In this document: in pieces, positions 48,477 through 56,301 of the stretch | Numbering within the stretch: position 1 is the first letter of the stretch | Layout: every line of letters starts with the position of its first letter | Assembly: GCF_947493865.1 (NCBI RefSeq) | Contig: NZ_CANLTC010000008.1 | Location: 1-64,000 of the forward strand | DNA: 64,000 nucleotides | Origin: an uncultured Halomonas sp. | GTDB lineage: Bacteria > Pseudomonadota > Gammaproteobacteria > Pseudomonadales > Halomonadaceae | Direction: 5' to 3' | Program-made: the position numbers and the translations under genes | Notes under the pieces: generated by a model | The model's input: only the letters and a program-made list of their open reading frames with translations | Told to the model about the DNA's origin: nothing | Databases searched by the model: none

Positions 48477-49625
48477 ATGAAATATCGTGCACTCCCTGTC
48501 CTCATGGCGCTGGGACTGTCCAGTGTGGTGTTGCCCGCACTCGCGGATAGTCCGGCACTACAGCGTGCCGAAAAGGCCGCCGCCAAGGTCGATCTCAGCC
48601 GTTTCTTCACCTCGCGTACCGATGCGCGAAGCCAGAGCTTTGGGTTCGGTGGCACTCATGAACATCCGTTCACCGTTGAAAATGCGGGGCGCTACGTGTT
48701 CACCAGTAGCACCTTCGTTGGTGAATCCGTCGATTATCGTATCGAAGCGACGTTGCTGGATGTCCAAGGCAATGTCCTGGCAAGCGGTAAAGGGCTTGGC
48801 CAGAATGGCGGACTGCGGCTGGTCGAGGAACTCGAACCGGGTGATTATGTGTTGCGCGTCTCGGCCAACAAGTTCGGTAGCGAGTCCACCGGTGGTAACA
48901 GCTACACCGTTTCGGTCGCTGGACTCGATGCCCAGGGTAAGCGTCTGGATACGACTACCAGCGGCATCGATGGCGGCTCGAGCATCCAGTTCGGTGGGGC
49001 CGGGCGGGATGGGCGTACCACTGGCTTCGTCAATAATAATGACGAAGTGGCCACCATCGCGGCACCCAAGGCGAGCCCCTCTGCAAGCACTCCGCAAAAT
49101 GTGCCCAGTAATGGATCTTCCGGAGCCGCAGGGGCGGCGAGAAATGAAGCGCCGCCGTCCTTGTCTTCTCAGCAACAGAGTGCACTTGACGTGCCGCCCC
49201 CCCAGGCGAGCGCCAACGGCGGTGTCGCTGCACAGGAGCGCAGTTCCCGCCTCGACAATGCCGGGAATGAGGAAGCCGCTTCGTCACGCCAGCCCGAGGC
49301 CTTTGACGAGCTCGTGGCGGATATCGACATCCGTACCCAGGGCGAAGTGCTCAGCTTCGACGTGGCCGAGGCAGGCACCGTCTCCGTGACCAGTTCTACC
49401 TTCGTGGGTAGCGAAACGGACTATCGCCTTGAAGCCAAGGTGCTGGATTCAAACGGTAATGTGGTCGCCAGCGACAAGGCAGAAGGGTTCGAAGGCGATT
49501 TCGACATCGAAACACGGCTGGCACCAGGTCGCTATACCGTCTGGGTCAAGGGACAGAAGTTCGGAAGGGCAGGCAGCGGGGTCAACAACTACACCCTGCG
49601 GGTGCAGCAGCTCGATACCCAGTAG
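48477..49625 (+). CDS. secreted protein with two related beta domains
   Basis: A 382-residue exported protein with a signal peptide ending at about ALA-D (residues 1-24). Two related domains lie at about residues 50-150 and 285-380. They share the blocks TSSTFVG-x3-DYR-E-x-LD-x-GNV-AS and later PG-Y-x-V and NxYT. Both look like PPC-type beta sandwiches. Between them is a low-complexity linker rich in Ser, Ala, Gln and Pro (about 190-270). No catalytic motif is visible. A role in surface or periplasmic binding is guesswork. The gene stands alone, followed 32 bases later by pyrD. Confidence 0.8.
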   Translation: MKYRALPVLMALGLSSVVLPALADSPALQRAEKAAAKVDLSRFFTSRTDARSQSFGFGGTHEHPFTVENAGRYVFTSSTFVGESVDYRIEATLLDVQGNVLASGKGLGQNGGLRLVEELEPGDYVLRVSANKFGSESTGGNSYTVSVAGLDAQGKRLDTTTSGIDGGSSIQFGGAGRDGRTTGFVNNNDEVATIAAPKASPSASTPQNVPSNGSSGAAGAARNEAPPSLSSQQQSALDVPPPQASANGGVAAQERSSRLDNAGNEEAASSRQPEAFDELVADIDIRTQGEVLSFDVAEAGTVSVTSSTFVGSETDYRLEAKVLDSNGNVVASDKAEGFEGDFDIETRLAPGRYTVWVKGQKFGRAGSGVNNYTLRVQQLDTQ

Positions 49626-49657
49626 GCATTTGTGACAGCTACCTGTAGCAGGAATCC

Positions 49658-50683
49658 GTGATGTATAGCCTTGCCCGCGCGCTGCTCTTCCGCCTTGATC
49701 CGGAGACGGCGCATGAGCTCTCTCTCAAGAGCCTGAGTTTTCTACACCGCTCGGGTGTCTTGAGTGCCCGGCAACAGCGCCATGACAGCGCCGCCGTGGT
49801 TGAGGTGATGGGGCTGCGCTTTGCCAACCGGGTAGGGCTCGCGGCAGGACTGGACAAGAATGCGGATCATCTTGATGCCCTGGGGGCACTGGGCTTCGGC
49901 TTCGTCGAAGTCGGTACGGTGACCCCCAAGGCCCAGCCAGGTAACCCGCGACCTCGCATGTTTCGGGTGCCCCAGCGTCAGGCCATCATCAACCGCATGG
50001 GATTCAACAATGGCGGCGTCGACCACCTCGTCGCCAACGTGAAGAAGAGCCGCTACGCCGGCGTGATTGGCATCAATATCGGCAAGAATCTGACCACGCC
50101 GGTAGAGCGTGCCGTCGATGACTATCTGACCTGTCTGACCCAAGTGCACCCTCACGCGCACTACATCACCGTCAATATCTCCTCGCCCAACACCCCGGGG
50201 CTACGCAACCTGCAGTTTGGTGAGCATCTCGATGCACTGCTAGGTGCGCTGCGAGAAGAGTGTTCGCGTCTGGATCGGCAAAAAGACAAGCCTGTGCCCC
50301 TGGCAGTCAAGATCGCCCCGGATATGGAAACCGAAGAAGTGGGCCTTGTTGCCCAGGCGCTTTCCGCCAATGCCATCGATGCGGTGATTGCCACGAACAC
50401 TACCATCTCTCGCGAAGCGATCGCTGGGTCGCCTCATGCGGATGAGCAGGGCGGTCTGTCCGGCGGCCCGGTGTTCGAGGCATCCAACCGAGTGATTCGC
50501 GAGCTACGCAAACAGTTGCCGAATATGCCCATCATCGGCGTCGGTGGTATCGACAGCGGCGAGAAAGCGAAGGCCAAGCGCGAGGCGGGGGCAGACCTGG
50601 TTCAGCTCTATACCGGGTTTATCTACCGTGGACCAGGCTTGATAGGTGAGTGTATTCAGGCGCTGCAAAGCGACAAGGCATAG
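49658..50683 (+). CDS. pyrD: dihydroorotate dehydrogenase (quinone), class 2
   Basis: Membrane-associated FMN enzyme of pyrimidine synthesis that passes electrons to quinone. It has 341 residues with the class 2 N-terminal helical hairpin (YSLARALLFRLDPETAHELS). The catalytic serine region is VNISSPNTPGLRNLQ; FMN-binding GLAAGLDKNADHLDALGALGFGFVEVGTVTP-type sequence and GVGGIDSGEKA are present. The order pyrD-rmf-rlmKL matches Pseudomonas. Confidence 0.96.
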   Translation: MMYSLARALLFRLDPETAHELSLKSLSFLHRSGVLSARQQRHDSAAVVEVMGLRFANRVGLAAGLDKNADHLDALGALGFGFVEVGTVTPKAQPGNPRPRMFRVPQRQAIINRMGFNNGGVDHLVANVKKSRYAGVIGINIGKNLTTPVERAVDDYLTCLTQVHPHAHYITVNISSPNTPGLRNLQFGEHLDALLGALREECSRLDRQKDKPVPLAVKIAPDMETEEVGLVAQALSANAIDAVIATNTTISREAIAGSPHADEQGGLSGGPVFEASNRVIRELRKQLPNMPIIGVGGIDSGEKAKAKREAGADLVQLYTGFIYRGPGLIGECIQALQSDKA

Positions 50684-50725
50684 CGTCTTGAGATCAAGCC
50701 TTTCGGGGCAGACAATCCTGAAACA

Positions 50726-50789
50726 GAAAGGCTCGTAAATGGAAAGGCCCGTAAACAGAAAGACCCGTGAACAGAAAGGCCCGTGATAG
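50726..50789. repeat. four 16-bp tandem repeats after pyrD
   Basis: Four consecutive 16-base units (50726-50741, 50742-50757, 50758-50773, 50774-50789) follow GAAAGGCCCGTRAACA with few changes. They start 42 bases after the pyrD stop. The last unit supplies one arm of the hairpin at 50778-50800. They lie between convergent pyrD and rmf. Confidence 0.8.
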
Positions 50790-50800
50790 AAGCACGGGCC
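50778..50800. terminator. hairpin between pyrD and rmf
   Basis: An 8-bp stem (GGCCCGTG 50778-50785 with CACGGGCC 50793-50800) and a 7-base loop. The following T tracts are weak on both strands, so it may be a poor terminator or an mRNA-stabilising hairpin for the convergent pair. Confidence 0.55.
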
Positions 50801-50874
50801 TTAATGGAGCACTTTGACCGATCCTTTTGCTGAACACCTTCGCTCAGCAATGGTCCGGAAAAGCTATTCTGGAA

Positions 50875-51081
50875 TCAAGTCACCATGGGGTTTTTATGGA
50901 TACCGGAAACGCCTGTCATTCCCGACCATTGATCCCCGCGACCTTCACGCCAACCGCTCATCCAGTATTCGCGAATATTGATATCCTGACTGGGACAATC
51001 ATCCCGGGAGCGGCCTCCCATGCCAGCCTTGTAACCGTGGACATACGCACGCTGGAAGGGATCACGTTTCTGTCGTTTCAT
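50875..51081 (-). CDS. rmf: ribosome modulation factor
   Basis: Stationary-phase protein that dimerises 70S ribosomes into inactive 100S particles. It has 68 residues, close to the E. coli protein (55), with the conserved MKRQKRDPFQRAYVHGYKAG, GGRS and WMSGWREGR segments. The C-terminus is about 12 residues longer than in E. coli. It is divergent from rlmKL, as in Pseudomonas. The upstream region has two short palindromes (51136-51151 and 51191-51202). Confidence 0.95.
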   Translation of the reverse strand: MKRQKRDPFQRAYVHGYKAGMGGRSRDDCPSQDINIREYWMSGWREGRGDQWSGMTGVSGIHKNPMVT

Positions 51082-51135
51082 CGGATGACCTCACTGAAGA
51101 TCGAAATTTGGACTCAGGAAAATTAGTCAGGAATA

Positions 51136-51202
51136 CAGGGAAAATTCCCTGCATCATTCCCGAGTCCGGACAAGAAACGCATGCGTCTTTTAGTAGCTAC
51201 TA
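51136..51202. promoter_or_regulatory. two palindromes in the rmf-rlmKL intergenic region
   Basis: CAGGGAAAATTCCCTG (51136-51151) is a 7-bp inverted repeat around two bases, and TAGTAGCTACTA (51191-51202) is a perfect 12-bp palindrome. Both lie in the AT-rich region between divergent rmf and rlmKL. They could be operators, but no regulator can be named. Confidence 0.35.
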
Positions 51203-51314
51203 GACTTAAGGTTTAGACTAGTTAACTGAGGATTGTCGAGACAAAAATTGTTACTAGATCGTTACTGAAAAAATATTAGAGGATTAAAGCGCACCATGTC
51301 GGGATTCATGTTCC

Positions 51315-53570
51315 ATGTCTGAACATCAAGAAAATGCCGCAATGACCTTTTTTGCAACCTGCCCCAAAGGCAATGAAGAGCTTCTCGCTGATGAAATTGC
51401 GAGTTTGGGCGGGCTGGCGAGCAAAAGCACCGTGGCCGGGATCTATTTTCAAGGCACCCTCGAGGTGGGCTATCGCGCCTGCCTCTGGTCGCGGTTGGCC
51501 AATCGCATCGTGCTGTGCCTTGCACGAGAAGAGGGCATCGAGCGTCCGGCAGCGCTGCAGGAAGTGGCGAGACGCATCGACTGGACCCGGCATCTGGCGC
51601 CCAATGCGTCCCTGGCGGTGGACTTTCACGGTCACTCCGAGCACATCCGCCATACCCGATTCGGTGCTCAGACGGTCAAGGACGGGGTGGTGGATGCCCT
51701 GCGTGAAGCTGGCCAGGAGCGCCCAAGGGTGGAGTTGCGTCAGCCGGATCTGCGCCTGTTCGTGCATCTGCATCGTGGCCGACTGACCCTGGGGGTCGAT
51801 CTGGCGGGTACCAGCCTGCATCAGCGCGGCTATCGCCGCGACCCCGGCCATGCACCGCTCAAGGAGAACCTTGCGGCGGCGTTGCTGGTGCGAGCGGGCT
51901 GGCCGGCCCGGGCCAAGCGTGGCGAGCCGCTCATCGACCCGCTGTGCGGGTCCGGCACACTGGTCATCGAAGCCGGGCTGATGGCAGCGGATATCGCACC
52001 GAATCTCAACCGTGAACGCTTCGGCTTGCATGGCTGGGCGGGCCACGATGACGCGCTTTGGAGAGAACTCAAGCGCGAGGCCGAAGCCCGGGCAAGCCTT
52101 GGGCGGCGGCGCATCAAGTCGAAGCTGTATGGAGCCGATCAGAGCCCCCAGGCACTGTCCGCCGCCAAGAGCAATGCCATGCGGGCCGGCATTCCCGCGC
52201 TGATCGACTTTCGTGGCGGCACCGTGGCCCGGCTGAGTCGACCGGAGAACTGCGCTGGACCGGGATTGATGATCACCAATCCGCCCTATGGCGAGCGCAT
52301 CGGTGAATTGCCGGAGTTGGTGCCCCTGTATGCGAGTCTGGGAGAGCGGGCGCAACGTGAGTTTCCCGGCTGGACCCTGGCGCTGTTCACCGGCAACCCG
52401 GAGCTTGGCCATCGTACCGGGCTGCGGGCACGCAAGCAGTATGCCTTCAAGAACGGCGCCCTGGACTGCAAGCTGCTGTTGATCGATGTACCTGCGAATG
52501 ACGTGTCCGCAGATGATGCAGAACCTGCTGAGTCCGAGTCGGATCAGCTCCGGCATGGCAGCGGGTCTACCTCCAGCATGGAGCCGGCATCCAGGCACTC
52601 CGAGGGCGCGCAGATGTTCGCCAACCGGCTGGAAAAGAACCGCAAGCGCCTCAAGAAGTGGCTCAAGAAAAGCGGTGAAACCTGCTACCGGCTCTATGAC
52701 GCGGATATGCCGGAGTACGCCCTGGCGGTGGATGTGTATGGCGACCGGGTGCATGTCCAGGAGTACGCGCCGCCGAAATCCGTCAACGCCGCCCAGGCCC
52801 AGCGTCGATTGATGGACGCGTTGGAGGTAATCCCCGAGGTGCTTGAAGTGCGCCCCGATCGTATCTACCTCAAGCAGCGCGAGCGCCAGACGGGCAAGAC
52901 CCAGTACCAGAAACGCGACAGTAGCGGCGAGCGTTTCCAGGTGCGGGAAGGCAATGCGATGCTGTGGGTCAATCTGCGGGATTATCTGGATACCGGGCTA
53001 TTTCTCGATCATCGCCCGGTACGGCGCAGGATTGCCGAGATGGCTGCCGGCAAGCGCTTTCTCAATCTATTCTGCTACACCGGCACCGCCACGGTGCAGG
53101 CGGCCTTAGGTGCTGGAGGGCGAAATGAAAAAGGGGGTGCCAGCGACAGCGTAAGCGTGGATCTCTCCAATACCTACCTGGAGTGGGCCCGGGACAACCT
53201 GGCGCTCAATAAAATCGATCCCAGTCGCCACCGGGTGGTGCGGGAAGACTGCTTTCACTGGCTGCAAACCGCCGGCAGCGAGTTCGATCTGATCTTTCTC
53301 GATCCGCCGACTTTCTCCAACTCCAAGAAGATGGAGGAGAGCCTGGATATCCAGCGTGATCATGGCCGACTATTGGATCTGGCCATGGCGCGCCTGGCAT
53401 CCGGCGGCACGCTGATATTTTCCAACAACCATCGGCGTTTCAAACTGGACGACGCTGTGCTCGAAGGCTATGCGGTGGAGGACATCTCGGCTCAGACCTT
53501 CGATCCGGATTTTCAGCGCCGCCCCAATCTGCATCACTGTTTCCTGATTCGTCATCGCGAGGACACATGA
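51315..53570 (+). CDS. rlmL: bifunctional 23S rRNA m2G2445/m7G2069 methyltransferase
   Basis: A fusion of two rRNA methyltransferases (RlmKL), 751 residues. The N-terminal half has a THUMP domain (about 50-165) and the RlmL catalytic motif ITNPPYGERIG. The C-terminal half (from about 430) is the RlmK enzyme with FCYTGTATVQAAL and LDPPTFSNSKKM. The start could also be ATG 51342. It overlaps the glutaredoxin-like gene by 4 bp. Confidence 0.95.
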   Translation: MSEHQENAAMTFFATCPKGNEELLADEIASLGGLASKSTVAGIYFQGTLEVGYRACLWSRLANRIVLCLAREEGIERPAALQEVARRIDWTRHLAPNASLAVDFHGHSEHIRHTRFGAQTVKDGVVDALREAGQERPRVELRQPDLRLFVHLHRGRLTLGVDLAGTSLHQRGYRRDPGHAPLKENLAAALLVRAGWPARAKRGEPLIDPLCGSGTLVIEAGLMAADIAPNLNRERFGLHGWAGHDDALWRELKREAEARASLGRRRIKSKLYGADQSPQALSAAKSNAMRAGIPALIDFRGGTVARLSRPENCAGPGLMITNPPYGERIGELPELVPLYASLGERAQREFPGWTLALFTGNPELGHRTGLRARKQYAFKNGALDCKLLLIDVPANDVSADDAEPAESESDQLRHGSGSTSSMEPASRHSEGAQMFANRLEKNRKRLKKWLKKSGETCYRLYDADMPEYALAVDVYGDRVHVQEYAPPKSVNAAQAQRRLMDALEVIPEVLEVRPDRIYLKQRERQTGKTQYQKRDSSGERFQVREGNAMLWVNLRDYLDTGLFLDHRPVRRRIAEMAAGKRFLNLFCYTGTATVQAALGAGGRNEKGGASDSVSVDLSNTYLEWARDNLALNKIDPSRHRVVREDCFHWLQTAGSEFDLIFLDPPTFSNSKKMEESLDIQRDHGRLLDLAMARLASGGTLIFSNNHRRFKLDDAVLEGYAVEDISAQTFDPDFQRRPNLHHCFLIRHREDT

Positions 53571-53890
53571 GACGACTGACGTTCTATACCACCCTGGGCT
53601 GTCATCTATGTGAGCAGCTCGAGGCCGAACTTGCCCGCATTGGCATCGAAGATATCGTTCTCGAGCGGGTCGAGATCGCGGATAGCGATGCCTTGATCGC
53701 GCGTTACGGTACCCGGATACCGGTGCTGGCGGATGAACAGGGCGATGAGCTGGAGCGAGGGTTCGAGCGGGATCGGTTGGCGGCCTGGCTGGACATCCGG
53801 GGCCTGCTGGCGTTCGTCGATGAGTCGTCGCACGCCCCTGAGAAACCTGTAGGGGCGCGGCAGGTCAACGGGCGGCGTTTCTTGGGCTAG
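53567..53890 (+). CDS. glutaredoxin-like protein
   Basis: A 107-residue thioredoxin-fold protein with a CxxC redox centre near the N-terminus (TLGCHLCEQLEAEL) and the cis-proline loop (GTRIPVLADEQG). This is the DUF836/glutaredoxin-like family found next to rlmL in many gammaproteobacteria. The C-terminal tail beyond about residue 85 is unusual and rich in Pro/Arg. It is translationally coupled to rlmL by the ATGA overlap. Substrate unknown. Confidence 0.88.
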   Translation: MRRLTFYTTLGCHLCEQLEAELARIGIEDIVLERVEIADSDALIARYGTRIPVLADEQGDELERGFERDRLAAWLDIRGLLAFVDESSHAPEKPVGARQVNGRRFLG

Positions 53891-53899
53891 CCGGTTCGA

Positions 53900-54244
53900 T
53901 CAGATGCCGAGCAGCGACAGTTGCTGGACCGCATCGCGTCCCTCGGGGCTTTCGTCACTTGCCTCGAGCACCTTGAGGAAGCCCCGCGCAGCCTGGATAG
54001 TGGCAACGTCTTCGAGCCACATCAGCGCCTGATCGTGACTGCCCGCCACCTGATGCTTGAGCCCGCCGAACTGGGTGCCAATCTGGCCCCAGGCACGACT
54101 GAATATCCAGTCGCCGAACATGTCCTGATGGATATGCACGAGCACGTAGTCATGATTACTTTCCCAGCGAACGATCACGGGGTCTCCTTGGCGGGGGGCT
54201 TTGTCCTTGTGGCGCTCGAAAGCACGGCCTAAGATGGCATGCAT
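53900..54244 (-). CDS. stand-alone WGR-domain protein
   Basis: A 114-residue protein made up largely of one WGR domain: VHIHQDMFGDWIFSRAWGQIG in the middle, followed by a helix (SHDQALMWLEDVA). WGR domains occur in PARPs and in bacterial DNA-modifying and polyA-type proteins and are thought to bind nucleic acid. No enzymatic domain is attached. The start at 54244 is uncertain; the frame reaches 54289, which would overlap pdxB. It is convergent with the glutaredoxin-like gene and divergent from pdxB, with almost no spacing on either side. Confidence 0.72.
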   Translation of the reverse strand: MHAILGRAFERHKDKAPRQGDPVIVRWESNHDYVLVHIHQDMFGDWIFSRAWGQIGTQFGGLKHQVAGSHDQALMWLEDVATIQAARGFLKVLEASDESPEGRDAVQQLSLLGI

Positions 54245-54287
54245 TATTGTAACCGCCCGCTGGCTGCGAACAAGGAGCAAGACACCC

Positions 54288-55439
54288 ATGCGCCTACTAG
54301 TGGATCAAAACGTGCCCCTGGCGGATGAATTCTTCGGCGAGCTGGGCGAGATCACCCGTATGCCGGGCCGCGAGATCGACAATGATGCCGTACGCGATCA
54401 GGATATTCTGGTGGTACGCTCCATCACCCAGGTCAACGCCGCGCTGCTTGAAGGCTCCAAGGTGCGCTTTGTAGGCACCTGCACCATTGGCACCGATCAT
54501 ATGGATATGGACTACCTGCGGGAAAGGCAGATCGGCTTCGCCAGCGCTCCGGGCAGCAATGCCGAATCCGTGGTCGATTACGTGCTGTCCAGCCTGCTGA
54601 TGCTGGCGGAAGAGCAGGACTTCGTGCTGGCGGAGCGTACCGTCGGCATCGTCGGCGCCGGCAATGTGGGTGATCGTTTGCGCCAGCGTCTCGAAGAACT
54701 CGACGTTACCTGCCTGATCTGCGATCCCCCCCGGGCAAAGCAGGAAAATCGCGATGATTTCCTCAATATCGATACGCTGATCAAACGTGCCGACATCGTC
54801 AGCCTGCATACGCCCTTGACCAACGAAGGAGAGCACCCCACCCGCCATCTTCTGGACGCGACGCGCATTGCCGCGCTGAAACCGGGCACGCTTCTGATCA
54901 ATACCGGGCGAGGCACCTGCATCGATACCATGGCACTGCGTCAGCGGCTCGAGGAGCGGGGGGATCTGAGTACCGTGCTCGATGTGTGGAAGAACGAGCC
55001 CGCCATCGATCAGGTGCTTTATGATTTGGTGGATATCGCCACACCCCACATCGCCGGTTATAGCCTGGATGGCAAGATGCGCGGCACCGAACTGGTCTAT
55101 CAGGCCATGATGCGTTATTTCGGCTTGCCCGCTCGGCGTAAACTCGGTCAGATCAAGCCCGACAACTGGCTGCGCAAGATCGTGCTGTCCGGTCAGGCAC
55201 CGCCCATGGAGGCGCTGTCGCTGTGCGTGCGAGCCTGCTACGACGTGCGTCGCGACATGATTGGCTTCGATCGCTATCGCCGGCGACTGGGCCTGACCCA
55301 GGCGTTTGACCGTTATCGCGCCGAATACCCGGTGCGCCGGGAATTTTCGACTCTGAGGGTGGAATTGAAGAAGAACAGCGGCGATCTACGCGACGTCATC
55401 GAAGGCTTCGGCTTCAAGCCCAAACCTGCCGGCAAGTGA
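54288..55439 (+). CDS. pdxB: 4-phosphoerythronate dehydrogenase
   Basis: Second step of the DXP-dependent pyridoxal phosphate pathway: oxidises 4-phosphoerythronate. It has 383 residues, starting at 54288 after an AAGGAG site. It has the D-2-hydroxyacid dehydrogenase fold with NAD motif GIVGAGNVGDRLRQRL, the active-site regions LINTGRGTCIDTMAL and PHIAGYSLDGKMRGTEL, and the PdxB-specific C-terminal dimerisation domain. Confidence 0.95.
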   Translation: MRLLVDQNVPLADEFFGELGEITRMPGREIDNDAVRDQDILVVRSITQVNAALLEGSKVRFVGTCTIGTDHMDMDYLRERQIGFASAPGSNAESVVDYVLSSLLMLAEEQDFVLAERTVGIVGAGNVGDRLRQRLEELDVTCLICDPPRAKQENRDDFLNIDTLIKRADIVSLHTPLTNEGEHPTRHLLDATRIAALKPGTLLINTGRGTCIDTMALRQRLEERGDLSTVLDVWKNEPAIDQVLYDLVDIATPHIAGYSLDGKMRGTELVYQAMMRYFGLPARRKLGQIKPDNWLRKIVLSGQAPPMEALSLCVRACYDVRRDMIGFDRYRRRLGLTQAFDRYRAEYPVRREFSTLRVELKKNSGDLRDVIEGFGFKPKPAGK

Positions 55440-55488
55440 CAGCGTGTTGCCATCCTGAAAGATGCAGCCATGACCAGAGAAACGACCA

Positions 55489-56292
55489 ATGCCTTCCGCT
55501 ACCTTGCAGCTGTCAGCCCTCTACCGCTATCCGATCAAATCCACCGCCGGAGAATCGCTGGAGCGTGCCGTCGTCGGTGAAGAGGGTATCGAAGGGGATC
55601 GACGCTTCATGCTGGCAAGACCCGACGGCGTCTTTCTCACCGCCCGTTCCCACCCGCAACTGGTGACCATCCGCGCAGAACTGAGCAATGGAGGGATCGT
55701 GCTGCATCATCCAACCCTCGAGCCGCTGACGCTCGCGTTCGATGCCTTTGAGAAAGCACCCTTTGCGACCCAGGTATGGAACGACAGTTTCCGGGCATTG
55801 ACCACCACGCCAGACGCCGATCGCTGGTGCGAACAGGCCATCGGCGAACCAGCCCGCTTCTTGTGGCTCGGCGAGCGTTCGCCGCGCTATCGTCAGGCGA
55901 TCGGCAAGCGGGTCAGTTTCGCCGATGGCTTTCCCTTGATGCTGATCGGCGAGGCCTCTCTCGAGGATCTCAATGAGCGCGCCCCAGGCAATCATGTCAT
56001 GGCCCAGTTCCGGCCCAATCTGGTGGTCTCCGGTGACGTGCCCTTTGCCGAAGATAAATGGCACCTGCTGCGTATCGGTGAAACGGAACTCGCGGTGCGC
56101 AAGCCCTGTACCCGCTGCGCCATGATCACCGTCGATCCGCAGACCGGTACCTTCATCGATCAACGCGAACCTCTACGCACTCTGGCCGGGTACCGACGCG
56201 GACTGACAGGCCAGGTCGAGTTCGGTCAGAATCTGGTCGTGCTGACCGGTGGCGAGCTGGAGGTGGGGATGCCAGTCGAGGTGGTGGGTTGA
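55489..56292 (+). CDS. MOSC domain protein (YcbX-like)
   Basis: A 267-residue protein with an N-terminal MOSC beta-barrel (LSALYRYPIKSTAGESLERAVV, ~8-120) and a C-terminal MOSC domain carrying the molybdenum-cofactor cysteine in KPCTRCAMITVDP. The family includes YcbX/YiiM, which reduce N-hydroxylated compounds. Unlike E. coli YcbX, it has no C-terminal ferredoxin domain. It needs an external electron donor, unknown here. It follows pdxB by 49 bases. Confidence 0.9.
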   Translation: MPSATLQLSALYRYPIKSTAGESLERAVVGEEGIEGDRRFMLARPDGVFLTARSHPQLVTIRAELSNGGIVLHHPTLEPLTLAFDAFEKAPFATQVWNDSFRALTTTPDADRWCEQAIGEPARFLWLGERSPRYRQAIGKRVSFADGFPLMLIGEASLEDLNERAPGNHVMAQFRPNLVVSGDVPFAEDKWHLLRIGETELAVRKPCTRCAMITVDPQTGTFIDQREPLRTLAGYRRGLTGQVEFGQNLVVLTGGELEVGMPVEVVG

Positions 56293-56301
56293 ACATAGGC
56301 T

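Noticed and set aside
50726..50800. CRISPR-like repeat array
   Set aside because: Units are directly adjacent with no spacers and are only 16 bases long, so it is a simple tandem repeat.
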